DNA of 61,448 nucleotides from Saprospiraceae bacterium (GTDB lineage Bacteria; Bacteroidota; Bacteroidia; Chitinophagales; Saprospiraceae), in NCBI GenBank assembly GCA_027488935.1, contig JAIYAP010000036.1, positions 1 to 61,448 of the forward strand. The letters run 5' to 3'. The position numbers and the translations under genes are program-made. The notes under the pieces are model-generated. The model did not search any database and was not told where the DNA came from. It was given only the letters and a program-made list of their open reading frames with translations. Shown here piece after piece: positions 9,553 to 19,800 of the stretch; position 1 is the stretch's first letter; each line of letters starts with the position of its first letter.

Positions 9553-10275
9553 CTACTGCTTCAACGCGGTTTTTACATAAGGTAAAAGTTTGCCAAGCCA
9601 TGCCGTGTATTGGCTCGCCGATGGATGTAGTCCATCGGAGGCAACCAAACCTGGCGTTTGTAATCCCTGCCGCGAAATATCGGTAATATTAACATAAGCG
9701 ATACCATATTGCAGCGTTATAGATTGGTTAATGGTGTTAAATTGATCTATTTGTTGCGAAATTGTAGCGTTTCCCTGTCCAAATGGCGTATAAGCATAGT
9801 CCGGAATGGATACCACAAACACCCGTTCGCGGCGCCCGCCCGCGCGCGTGAGGGCTGTATTGAGCAATTGTTCAAATTCGATGCGGTAGGTTTCCGGGTT
9901 GCCGCCCTGATACTGGTTGTTTACCCCAATACAAAGTGTTACGATGCTAAACGTGCTGTCTTTAATCTCCGGATTTTGATTTTGAATGGCATTTTGCAAT
10001 TGATCGGTTCGCCAGCCCGTTTGCGCAATAATTTTTAATCCAATTACTTTATATCCATCCGCATACAATTGCGTTTTCAATTGGTTGGGAAAATTTTGTG
10101 CAGTCGGCACCGATTCGCCTTTGGTGTACGAATCACCCAGGGCAAGTATATCAATTTTTTCAGTGGTATCCGGGTTGGTCGTAACAGGTGGGGTGGTTGG
10201 CGTAGGGATGCTTTCCTCTGGTCGGCAGGCAAGGCAACAACAGCACAACAGGCAATATATTAATAGGTAGCGCAT
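9553..10275 (-). CDS. SGNH/GDSL-family hydrolase lipoprotein
   Basis: This 240-residue protein starts with a Cys-rich lipoprotein signal (YCLLCCCCLAC, cleavage before the last Cys), then a Pro/Thr linker. The SGNH fold follows. Block I is ILALGDSYTKGE with the nucleophile Ser, block III is IGVNNQYQG with the conserved Asn, and block V is SDGLHPSASQY with the Asp-x-x-His pair. The family contains esterases, lipases and carbohydrate esterases acting on acyl groups; the substrate cannot be deduced. It would be anchored to a periplasm-facing membrane or to the surface. It lies about 155 bp upstream of the sigma factor gene, with only a tiny AAGG/CCTT hairpin between, so co-transcription is possible but uncertain. 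Confidence 0.9.
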   Translation of the reverse strand: MRYLLIYCLLCCCCLACRPEESIPTPTTPPVTTNPDTTEKIDILALGDSYTKGESVPTAQNFPNQLKTQLYADGYKVIGLKIIAQTGWRTDQLQNAIQNQNPEIKDSTFSIVTLCIGVNNQYQGGNPETYRIEFEQLLNTALTRAGGRRERVFVVSIPDYAYTPFGQGNATISQQIDQFNTINQSITLQYGIAYVNITDISRQGLQTPGLVASDGLHPSASQYTAWLGKLLPYVKTALKQ

Positions 10276-10450
10276 CAGATGATTTTTGTGAGAAACAACG
10301 GGAAACGGATTTAGGTTGAAACAAACGAATAAAATTGCACAGGCAGCCTATATTAGACAATGTTAATCATTTACGTTGACAAACGGATCGCGGTTTTTTA
10401 TAGAACTTCGCACGGTTTATTTTACCTTACCATAAAAAACATAATCCTGT

Positions 10451-12601
10451 ATGTTTCAACGGCTTGTTTTTGCGATCCTTTTTTGCCTCTGCGGTGCCAC
10501 GGGCTTAAAAGCGACCCATATTGTTGGGGGGGAGTTAACCTATCGTTGTTTGGGGAACAACCAGTACGAATTGACCCTGACGGTTTACCGTGATTGCTAT
10601 ACCGGCGTGCCGTGGTTCGATAATCCGGCTTCTATTGGGGTGTTTGATGCCAATTGGAATCGGAGACAATCTTTTTTGGTATCGCTCGACAGTATGACCA
10701 ATGATACCTTGCCGATTCAACTCAGTAATCCCTGCCTGATTGCCCCGCCAGACGTGTGTGTGCACCGCTCTGTTTATAAAAAAATTGTAAATTTACCTTA
10801 TTTGGCCGGGGGCTATCGTATTGTTTACCAACGTTGTTGCAGAAATAACCTGATTCGCAACATCATCGAACCGCTCGATACAGGTGCTTCCTTTACCGTG
10901 GAAGTTTCCGAATCGGCCCTGGAAGATTGTAATGCCGGAGCAGTGTTCAATTATTGGCCTCCCGTGGCCATTTGCGTCAATGAGCCCATCGATTTTGACC
11001 ACAGCGCCTCGGATGCAGATGGCGATTCGCTGGTGTACCGATTATGTACGCCGCTCACAGGAGCCAATCCCGATTTTCCGGTGCCCCAACCGCCTTTTGC
11101 CGGGCCATACCCGCCTGTTTCCTGGTTAAATCCTTATAATTTGCAAAATATGTTGGGGGGACAACCCCTCACCATCCAGCCACAAACCGGCTTTTTGACG
11201 GGCGTGCCCAATATTATCGGCAATTTTGTAGTAGGCGTATGTGTAGATGAATACCGGGATGACCAATTGATCTCCACAACCCGCCGCGATTTTCAATACA
11301 ATGTAGCCGATTGTGGCAAACCCTTGGCTGCATTTTTTGCCCCGGAAGCACTGTGTGACACACTTTCATTGCGGTTTAAAAATGAGAGTTTTTCGGCAAG
11401 CAAATTCAAGTGGTATTTTGATTTACTGGGCGATACCAATCAGGTTTCCATGCAATACGCGCCACAACATATGTACCCCGACACGGGTTGGTACACGGTG
11501 ATGTTGGTCGCCCAGCCTGGCGAACCCTGTACAGATACGGTGTTCCAAACCATTCACGTCACGCGTACGTATGCGAGCGCTAACCTGGACCTTACTTTTC
11601 CGGATTGTGACGAAAATGGTATTTTGGTGGCTGTACAAGACCAAAGTTCGGATCCAATGTTCGGTATTGACAGTTGGAAATGGACCCTGGTTGGACCAGA
11701 TGGCGCTGTGTACAAAAGCACCTTACAAAATCCGCAGTTTTTGGTCGATGATTATGGCGATTATGCCCTTACCCTCGAAGCGACCTCAGGCAACGGTTGT
11801 GTGGCTATCAGGGAATTCCCCTTCGCTGCACCCTTTCCGCCCATCAATTTTTTACAAGACAGTGTATTGATTTGCCTGGGCGATTCCATCCGATTATTTC
11901 CAGATGCCGATCCAGATTTTCAGTATGCCTGGACACCTTCCGATTTTTTATCGAGCGATACGAGTTACAATCCCCTGGCAACGCCCAATACCAATACAAC
12001 CTATAATGTAACCGTTTCCGGAAATGGCCCTTGCTTATTGGAAAAGTCGATTAAAGTAAAAGTGATCGACCCCAGTAGTTTGTCCGTTTTGGCCATCCCA
12101 CCTGCCGTATATGCCGGTGATCCGGTTCAATTGTTCGTGATCGCGCCCGATGCCAGTACGTACCAATATAAATGGATGCCGGCGGCCGGGCTCTCGAATG
12201 CCATGATATTCAACCCGATTGGATATCCCCAAGATACAACCTTGTACACGGTAATGCTCTCCTTATCAACAGGTTGTTTGGTGCAAGGCAGTGTTTTGGT
12301 GCCGGTTATTACCCCGTTTTGTGAGCCACCTTTTGTGTTTTTCCCGTCTGCTTTTACCCCCAATGGCGATGCTGAAAATGATTTTCTAAAACTGGAAAGT
12401 AAAATTGTAACCGAGGTTTACTGGGTAATTTACAATCGTTGGGGGGAAAAAATGTTTGAAGCATTTTCCCTCGACGATCAATGGGATGGAACCTATAAAG
12501 GCAAGCCACAACCCGTAGAAACATACGGCTATTACCTCAAAGTGCGTTGCATCAATGGGCAAGAATCGATTCGAAAAGGCAATGTTACGCTGTTAAGGTA
12601 A
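10451..12601 (+). CDS. Cell-surface protein with gliding-motility-type C-terminal (CHU_C-like) domain, paralogue A
   Basis: This 716-residue protein has a signal peptide ending at about residue 21, so the mature form starts THIVGGELTYRCLG. The N-terminal domain (about residues 22-295) has conserved motifs VYRDCY, VYQRCCRNNLIRN and FDHSASDADGDSLVY, with many Cys residues. PKD-like segments follow (about 300-610). The last 90 residues are a gliding-motility-associated C-terminal domain (SAFTPNGDAENDFL, IYNRWGEKMFEA, DDQWDGTYKG), a type B T9SS signal. It converges with a paralogue (12606-14867); the stop codons are 4 bp apart. It is probably exported and surface-attached. The role is unknown; adhesion or gliding is plausible. 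Confidence 0.9.
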   Translation: MFQRLVFAILFCLCGATGLKATHIVGGELTYRCLGNNQYELTLTVYRDCYTGVPWFDNPASIGVFDANWNRRQSFLVSLDSMTNDTLPIQLSNPCLIAPPDVCVHRSVYKKIVNLPYLAGGYRIVYQRCCRNNLIRNIIEPLDTGASFTVEVSESALEDCNAGAVFNYWPPVAICVNEPIDFDHSASDADGDSLVYRLCTPLTGANPDFPVPQPPFAGPYPPVSWLNPYNLQNMLGGQPLTIQPQTGFLTGVPNIIGNFVVGVCVDEYRDDQLISTTRRDFQYNVADCGKPLAAFFAPEALCDTLSLRFKNESFSASKFKWYFDLLGDTNQVSMQYAPQHMYPDTGWYTVMLVAQPGEPCTDTVFQTIHVTRTYASANLDLTFPDCDENGILVAVQDQSSDPMFGIDSWKWTLVGPDGAVYKSTLQNPQFLVDDYGDYALTLEATSGNGCVAIREFPFAAPFPPINFLQDSVLICLGDSIRLFPDADPDFQYAWTPSDFLSSDTSYNPLATPNTNTTYNVTVSGNGPCLLEKSIKVKVIDPSSLSVLAIPPAVYAGDPVQLFVIAPDASTYQYKWMPAAGLSNAMIFNPIGYPQDTTLYTVMLSLSTGCLVQGSVLVPVITPFCEPPFVFFPSAFTPNGDAENDFLKLESKIVTEVYWVIYNRWGEKMFEAFSLDDQWDGTYKGKPQPVETYGYYLKVRCINGQESIRKGNVTLLR

Positions 12602-12605
12602 GGTG

Positions 12606-14867
12606 CTATTTGACCAAAGTTGCATACCCTTTAAACACATTAGGCTCTCCGCGGGGCCCATTGAAGGTAACCAGGTACACGTACACGCCTGCGGGCGACA
12701 TGGCACCGGTATTGCGTACACGGCCATTCCAGGCTTCCTCGGGGTCTTTGGTTTCAAAAACCTGTTCTCCCCAGCGGTTCCAAACGGTCATGCTAAAATT
12801 GGTAACACCCAGCAAAAAGCCCTTTCCTAAAAAGCCCTCGTTCTTACCATCATTATTCGGCGTGAAGGCATTGGGCATAAACCAACGTATTTCTGGCCGA
12901 ATATCGAGTATTTTTGAAATGGAGTCCTTACATCCTTCAGGGTGGGTGACTACCAGCCGTACCTTAATCATGCCCGTATCCTGAAAGGTAAACAAGGGAT
13001 TTTGTTGGGTCGTGCTGCCCAAATTTCCAAAAGTCCAGTTCCAGCGGTTGGCATCCACCGATTGATCAATAAATTGTACAATGTTGTTGAGGTTGGTCAA
13101 CAAGGTATCCGGTTCGCAGGTAAACGCAGCGATAGGCGATGGCTGCACCCGAATCAAACGTTTAAATACCGTATCAATATAACAGCCAATCGGCGATGTG
13201 ATGGAAACACTTACATCATATACACCCTGAACATTATAGGTGTGCGCTGGACTAATTACGTTTTCTACCCCGTTGCCATCGCCAAAATCCCATACAATAT
13301 GGTAGGTGGAATCGATGGGGGTGGATAAGTTCGTGAAAGTGATTGTTCCGGGAATACAGCCCAGGTAACTATCGGGTTGCAAAATAATATAAGGTGGTGC
13401 CGGATACCAACCAATGGGCACTGTTTTGGTATCCCTGCAATTGTTTCGATCTACTACCGTGAGGGAAACAGGGCGCGTGCCGGGCGTCTGATATTGATAC
13501 ACCGGATTGAGTTCGGTCGCCGTGCCGCCGGGTTCGCCAAAATCCCAATTCCAACTTTCAATAATGCCGATACCACTGGAAGAATCGCGAAAATTGATGG
13601 GACCCGCCACGCAGGTATCATAATCATACAAAAAATCGGCATAAATGGGCGGGTATATATTCACCCTTAATTGGGCAGTATCGCCGCACTCCTCTCCCGG
13701 ATTAAGCAATAAACGGCCGTCATACCGCCCTGTATCCGGAAACGTGATGGTCACCACATCCCAATTGATCGAATCTTTAAAAGAAAATCCGTTCGACTGA
13801 AAATCCCAAATAAACTTGGTGATGTTGGATCGCTGGTAACTTTTATTAAACAAATTGACCGACAAACTGCCACAGGAATTGATTTCATACACGCCTTTTG
13901 ACAAAACAGCCGTATCAATAATGGCTAAAACGGAAGGACTGCAATCGGCTACATTGAATTGGAATTCGCGCTGACTGGTAGACAACAATACGCCATTTCT
14001 AAATTCTTTTACACACACCGCCACCACATATTGTCCCAGTTGGTTGGGGGTACCCGTGATGGCGCCGTTGTTGGTGTTGATGGCTATTTTCGGATTGCCC
14101 CCCATTGGACTGGTCGGCAAATAGGTCGGAATCACAAAAGGGGCATTTTCGAACGGCGGGCCACAGGGTGGGGTAGGGACGGCGCCATCGCAGGTAAATA
14201 CGCCTGGTGCTTGCAGGATATTGCCACCGCCCACCAGTGGCGGACAAAAACTATACACTAATAAATCGCCGTCCTTATCAATGGCCGAGTGGTCAAATTG
14301 TAAAGGCACATTGTTGCAAATAACAATGGGCGGAAAATCGACAAACGTGGGACTGTTATTACAAGCCTGTTGTGCGGCCGGTGTCAATTCAATCATAAAA
14401 GTAGCGCCAATATCCCCGGGATTGATCAGGTTTCGGATCGTTTCATTGCGACAACAGCGTTGGTACACCACAAAATAGCTATCGGTCGACGAAACAGATA
14501 AAACACGTTCAAACACATAGGTCGCCTCTTCCACACACACATTGGGTATGCGCTGAATACACTGCGGGGTATCGGGAACCAGGGCCGTAAATAAGGATAA
14601 ACTGGCCTTGAAATTTTCTTGCCGCACACTGGAGGTACTGCTGCCCCGGTAAATCGCAAACTCCGCCGGGTCGTCAAATGCAGCGCCTCCACCCAGACAA
14701 TCGCGGTAAACCTTCATGGTAAAACGATATCGTCGGAAGCCAGGAGAACTTTCACCCAAACATTCGTAAGAAATTGTACCGCCAATGATATGTTTTGCCT
14801 CTAGCAAAAGAGGGTGTAAGGTGCTGATAAACAACACGATCCATATTAAGCGTTTTCTTAGTTTCAT
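12606..14867 (-). CDS. Cell-surface protein with gliding-motility-type C-terminal domain, paralogue B
   Basis: This 753-residue protein is a clear paralogue of the convergent gene at 10451-12601. After the signal peptide it begins AKHIIGGTISYECLG, then shares VYRDCLGG, VVYQRCCRNETIRNLI and FDHSAIDKDGDLLVYSFCP. Three or four PKD-type segments follow (WDFQSNGFSF, WNWDFGEPGG, IVWDFGDGNG, WNWTFGNLGS). The C-terminal domain has PNAFTPNNDGKNEGFLGKGF and VWNRWGEQVFETKDPEEAW and ends GYATLVK, again a type B T9SS signal. The two copies are quite diverged, so the duplication is old. Exported and surface-located by inference; function unknown. Confidence 0.9.
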   Translation of the reverse strand: MKLRKRLIWIVLFISTLHPLLLEAKHIIGGTISYECLGESSPGFRRYRFTMKVYRDCLGGGAAFDDPAEFAIYRGSSTSSVRQENFKASLSLFTALVPDTPQCIQRIPNVCVEEATYVFERVLSVSSTDSYFVVYQRCCRNETIRNLINPGDIGATFMIELTPAAQQACNNSPTFVDFPPIVICNNVPLQFDHSAIDKDGDLLVYSFCPPLVGGGNILQAPGVFTCDGAVPTPPCGPPFENAPFVIPTYLPTSPMGGNPKIAINTNNGAITGTPNQLGQYVVAVCVKEFRNGVLLSTSQREFQFNVADCSPSVLAIIDTAVLSKGVYEINSCGSLSVNLFNKSYQRSNITKFIWDFQSNGFSFKDSINWDVVTITFPDTGRYDGRLLLNPGEECGDTAQLRVNIYPPIYADFLYDYDTCVAGPINFRDSSSGIGIIESWNWDFGEPGGTATELNPVYQYQTPGTRPVSLTVVDRNNCRDTKTVPIGWYPAPPYIILQPDSYLGCIPGTITFTNLSTPIDSTYHIVWDFGDGNGVENVISPAHTYNVQGVYDVSVSITSPIGCYIDTVFKRLIRVQPSPIAAFTCEPDTLLTNLNNIVQFIDQSVDANRWNWTFGNLGSTTQQNPLFTFQDTGMIKVRLVVTHPEGCKDSISKILDIRPEIRWFMPNAFTPNNDGKNEGFLGKGFLLGVTNFSMTVWNRWGEQVFETKDPEEAWNGRVRNTGAMSPAGVYVYLVTFNGPRGEPNVFKGYATLVK

Positions 14868-14976
14868 AATATTTTTCGTTTTCCAGATATTGAGTAATGC
14901 CGATTCCAGTTAAAACATGCACATTTGCTTCGCCAAAATTAGGCACTAAACACTAACTTTTAGCCGTTTATTGGGT

Positions 14977-15549
14977 ATGTTCCTGCTACGTGATGACATT
15001 TCTGAAATCGTCCGCCTGTTAGAGGCCGGATCGATCATTTGTTACCCTACCGATACGGTGTGGGCAATTGGTTGTGATGCTACCAACGAAGCAGCGGTTG
15101 CCCGTATTGCTGCACTAAAAGGCGAAATGCCTAAAAAAGCATATGTTGTGCTAGTTTCCGGCTTTGAGATGCTGCGCCAATATGCACCCAAAATACATCC
15201 ACGGCTCGAAACGCTGCTTTCTTACCATACCCGCCCGCTTACGATTGTGTATGAAAAAACAGTAGGCCTGGCACTGGGCGCCAAAGCGGCCGATCAAACC
15301 GCTGCCATTCGGATCGCGCAAGATGAGTTTTGTCAAACGCTCCTTCAAAAATTCGGAAAACCTTTGGTCAGCACCATTGCCTGCAAAGACGGCCAACCTT
15401 GTCCCGCTACCTTTGGCGGCGTGAGCAGCGAAATTCTTGGCGCGGTCGATTATGTGGTAAAATACCGACAAGACGATAAAGAACCACACGAACCATCTTC
15501 CATTGCCAAATTGGACCGGCACCTGGAACTGGAGTTTTTAAGAGATTAA
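14977..15549 (+). CDS. tsaC: L-threonylcarbamoyladenylate synthase (Sua5/YrdC/YciO family)
   Basis: This 190-residue YrdC-fold protein has the family hallmark IICYPTDTVWAIGCDA near the N-terminus, then a conserved basic pair in LKGEMPKKAYVVLVS and the substrate-binding stretch AIRIAQDEFC followed by STIACKDGQP. The family makes threonylcarbamoyl-AMP from threonine, bicarbonate and ATP for the t6A37 modification of tRNAs decoding ANN codons. The length fits the short TsaC form without the Sua5 C-terminal domain. ATG 14977 is chosen over the in-frame TTG 6 bp upstream. The next gene starts 11 bp after the stop, so the two are likely co-transcribed. Confidence 0.88.
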   Translation: MFLLRDDISEIVRLLEAGSIICYPTDTVWAIGCDATNEAAVARIAALKGEMPKKAYVVLVSGFEMLRQYAPKIHPRLETLLSYHTRPLTIVYEKTVGLALGAKAADQTAAIRIAQDEFCQTLLQKFGKPLVSTIACKDGQPCPATFGGVSSEILGAVDYVVKYRQDDKEPHEPSSIAKLDRHLELEFLRD

Positions 15550-15560
15550 CCCCCGCAACT

Positions 15561-16859
15561 GTGAATCTTCCGTTTTTTATCGCCCGTCGACTCGCTTTTT
15601 CCGGAGAAAAAAGTTTTTCCCGATTGATTATCCGGATCGCCATCGCCGCTGTTGCCCTTAGCGTAGCAGTGATGATTTCCGCTACGGCGCTGATTTCCGG
15701 TTTTAAACACGAAATCAGTCGGAAAATCTTTGAGTTTTGGGGCCATATTCACATTTCGGATACCGCTTATTCGCTTTCTTTTGAGCCCAAACCCATTCGG
15801 ATAGGCCAGGATTTTTATCCATCCCTGGATACCATTACCCACATTGAATATACCACCACCAAAACCGTACTCGGTGTTGAAACGGGGACAGAACAATTGG
15901 TGCGTTCCCATGGCGGGGTAGAGCATATTCAGGTTTTTGCCCATAAGCCGGGCATTATACGCACCAAAACGGCCATGGAAGGCATTCTCTTGAAGGGAAT
16001 CGGAAAAGATTTTGCCTGGGAGCATCTAAAACCTTATTTACAGGAAGGCAGCATCATCAGTATGCCCGATTCGGCGCCCTCGCGCGACATCATCATCAGC
16101 CGACAAACCGCCGACCGACTCAAGGTAAACGTAGGCGATAAGTTTATTGTACATTTTGTAAAAGGCCAGGATCAATTGAAACGCCTTTTTCAGGTATCGG
16201 GCATTTATAAAACCGGTTTGGAGGAGTACGACCGCAAATTTGCCCTCTGTGATATTCGCCAGGTACAGCAATTATTAGGCTGGCAACCCGATGAAGTGGC
16301 GGGTTTTGAAGTCTGGTTAGATGACTTGCGCGATTTAAATTTATACAACCAATACATTTATCAGGAAGTATTGCCGCCCTCCTTACTGAGTGTAAGCATT
16401 CAGGAAAAATTCCCGGCTATTTTTGAATGGTTGCAATTGCAGGACTCCAACGAAATTGTCGTGCTTAGCCTCATGTTGGCCGTCGCCATCGTAAACATGA
16501 TTACCGCCTTGCTGGTACTCGTACTCGAACGCACCCAAATGATCGGCCTGCTCAAAGCAATGGGCGAACACAACCGTAAAATCCGGCAAATATTCCTGTA
16601 TTATGCCGCCGTTATCATGTCCTTGGGTATATTTTGGGGCAATTTAATCGGTTTGGGCTTCTGTTTTTTGCAAGACAAGTTTCATTTCATCACCATGAAA
16701 GAAGCCGATTATTATCTGTCTTATGCCCCAATTCGTATTGAATGGCTTTCGGTGGTTGGGATCAATATTGGCACTTTACTACTTACGTTGTTATTTTTAT
16801 TGCTGCCTTCGATGGTAATTGCACGAGTTTCGCCGGTAAAAGCAATAACGTTTAAGTAG
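15561..16859 (+). CDS. FtsX-like ABC transporter permease of the LolC/LolE type
   Basis: This 432-residue protein has one N-terminal membrane helix (about residues 22-45), a large periplasmic domain, and three C-terminal helices (about 290-320, 345-370 and 395-420). This is the layout of MacB/FtsX/LolCE permeases. Sequence signs are IARRLAFSGEKSFSRLIIRI at the start and RTQMIGLLKAMGEHNRKI after the second helix, a typical LolC/E coupling-helix motif, plus ARVSPVKAI at the very end. LolCDE releases lipoproteins from the inner membrane. The start is GTG 15561, 11 bp after tsaC; no ATG exists near it. The ATPase partner is not in the window. Confidence 0.88.
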   Translation: MNLPFFIARRLAFSGEKSFSRLIIRIAIAAVALSVAVMISATALISGFKHEISRKIFEFWGHIHISDTAYSLSFEPKPIRIGQDFYPSLDTITHIEYTTTKTVLGVETGTEQLVRSHGGVEHIQVFAHKPGIIRTKTAMEGILLKGIGKDFAWEHLKPYLQEGSIISMPDSAPSRDIIISRQTADRLKVNVGDKFIVHFVKGQDQLKRLFQVSGIYKTGLEEYDRKFALCDIRQVQQLLGWQPDEVAGFEVWLDDLRDLNLYNQYIYQEVLPPSLLSVSIQEKFPAIFEWLQLQDSNEIVVLSLMLAVAIVNMITALLVLVLERTQMIGLLKAMGEHNRKIRQIFLYYAAVIMSLGIFWGNLIGLGFCFLQDKFHFITMKEADYYLSYAPIRIEWLSVVGINIGTLLLTLLFLLLPSMVIARVSPVKAITFK

Positions 16860-16882
16860 GTTTGGAAATTAGGGGCTGGCAC

Positions 16883-19800
16883 CTACAAGCGCGCAATGAT
16901 CAGTTTTCCAAACATTACACCCGCTTTATTCGATGCCTGTACAATGTAAACACCATCAATTAAGCCGTTGATTGTAAGATTTACCGGGTTTGACAAGTCG
17001 GTAACTTGCATAGAAAGACAAATTCTGCCTTCCGCGTTGTTCAACTCAATTTTTCCAGCGCCCAACAAACTTCCACGTGTATCTACCACAATATCCTTAG
17101 TCGCTGGATTCGGTGAAATCATCAGACCAGAATTTTTAGTATCCGATGAATTAGGTTCATTGTTGGATACAGTCGGTGTGAATAATGGCGTAACCACCGT
17201 ATTCGTAATCACAGGTTCGTTAAAGTCGAAATAAATAGCAGCCCAGTTTCGAATTTTGTACAATTTGTTGAAGGCTTTGTTGCGTTGGATGGCAAAAGAT
17301 ACAAAACCATGACTGGCCGGCTCGTTGCTGTTGCTATCCGGCAGGGCAATTGGGTCGAATATAATTTCTAGTAAATTACCAGGATGTAGATTAAATTTAG
17401 AGATTGCATGGCTCGTTGCCACTAATCGCAAAGTATTGACATTCAATGCAGTGTCCAAGAGGTCTGTAATTCTTACCCGATCGGCTTGATAATTTCCTGT
17501 GTTTTGAAACTGAACGGTGTAGAGCAGTTCTTTTCCAGCCTCAATTTCGGCTTTGGTAAGCCCTTGTGCAGGTTCAACACTTTTTTCATTGGGATCATAA
17601 GCGCCAACCACCAAGTCGGAGCGCATGAAATGGTTGTTGGACGGTTCAAAATCGGATAAAATTGGCTCAATATGCCCATTCATTTTAAAATTGGAGCCAA
17701 TCATTACATTCGCATTAACTAAGCCAGAGATTTTAATCTCCTGTTGGTCAAAAAGCGAAGTTGTGTTAAAGTCCCAAATCAGACTATCCCCACCTATAAT
17801 AGCAGATGGAGCAGGGACGGCGTTGAAATACTGGTAACCTGGGTCGAGTTTGATCGCAATTTTGCCACTGGCAGCGACAGTTCCTTCATTGCGATATGCA
17901 ATATAAGCATCGAGCGGAAATCCTGGTCTGGGCTGTCCGGCATAGTAGCCGACAATAGAAACATCAGTGATATCTGGTTTGAAATGGACACCAAAATTGC
18001 GGTCATTACCTGTATTTGTAATGATATGTTGCGGTGGATTGATGTTTTGTACGTAAGGGGATGGGACTTTTACCTGCAGCGTGTCGACGGATCCGATTGA
18101 ACTGCCAATCGAGTAATGGCCATCTGATTCAGTGTAGACAAACCAGTATGGGAACCAGGCGCCGGGTTCTGTAACGCTTACCGGCAGATTGGGCAATGCA
18201 GTTTCATTCGCATCCCAAATACTGTTGTTGTTATCATCTTTAAATACAAAGCCTGAGGAGTTTGCCCCGTAATTTTGCGGCAAACCAGTTTGAGCGACGC
18301 CGCCGCCAAAACCACCACGAAAAAAAGTAGAGTCATTCGCAATTAAAGCGACGTAAGATTCCCTTTCTATCGGGAGCCAGGTTTTACAGGTGTCTAAGGA
18401 GGTAAAGAAACCTATGGAATTCTGGTGCAGGTAATAACGGTTGCCTTTGTGCCAAATTCCGCCAATGTAAGGATCGTCGACAGGGTAAATTATTTTTATT
18501 TGTGGCAATCCGCTGCTGGAATAAGTCCAAGTAATCATATCAGATGTACTATGGATTTGGGTTCTGCCGATGTTATCTTTGTTGAGTGCAAAAAGTTTGT
18601 CGTCGGTTGTATACAGTACTTCTATGTTTTCAATATTTGGAACAGGCTCTAGGTTCCAGCTTTGTCCAAGGTCGTTGCTCGAAACAAGTCCATCAGGCCA
18701 TCGAAGTCCAAAATATCGGCCGTCAAAAAATACAATATTACTAGGCATTTTACCGATTTCCCAACTTTGACCAAGATTGGTAGACCAGGCATCGTTTTCA
18801 TTGTCGGACTGTATTAATATGTTTTCTCCTATCCAATATATCTTAATAATATTTGTATAAAATAAGCTCATCGGATCAGAAGGGCTAATCATTTTCCAGG
18901 AAGCACCTTCATTCACCGAAAGTAACAGTTGTTTTGTGTATTTTTCATGGGCCAATATTTTTCCAACGGGACTAACAGCCACCATGTCAAAAAAATATTG
19001 AGGCAAGGGTAAGAGCGCTTTATCAACCCATGTTTTTTGTGTCAGATCATAGGCGAAAACACCATTTCCGCAGGCCGCCCACAATTGTGCATTGCCCGTA
19101 GCCAGATCATATACGGCAGCAGAGTTATGGCCTTCGTTGGCGGTGACCAGCCGTTGGTTGGGTACATCGTATCTAAGCACCCCTTTGTTGTAAGTGCCAC
19201 ATAATAATTGCCCTCCCGCGGTGGCCAGTTCAAAAGTGTTAAAATTTTCGGGTATTGGCAATTCTTGCCAGGTATGCCCAAAGTCGTCCGTGTAGATAAT
19301 ACCTGTTTGCCCGGCAACCAAATACACCCTGTTTCCAACTTTGCAAAAATTATCACCTGTGTAGTAGGATTGAATGGAGGTTTTTGTCCAGGTATTCCCT
19401 GCATTGCTGGAGCACCATAGGTTGCTTTGCGTGACAAAAAACAAGAGAGAATCGGATACGAAAATGGAAACAGGCCAGTCGGAATTACCCATTGCAGGCG
19501 AAACTATCTCCCAATTGTTACCATTCAAAGCCAGTCGCCAAAATTTTCCATTCCATTCAGTGTACAACCGGTCCTCAAATGCCCACACATCATAGCAATA
19601 AATACCTGGAGCGGGTATAGTATCCCAAGTGAGCCCATCGTCCTGTGTTCTGTAAATATTGCCTTTTGAAGCATCTGGCACATATATGCCATGCGAGCAA
19701 ACGGCGATACTGGAAAAATTTTTATTAGTGGTAGGGGGCAAAGTACCTTCGATCCATGTACTACCGTGATCATAGCTTACCACAAACTTGGGCTCCGTAT

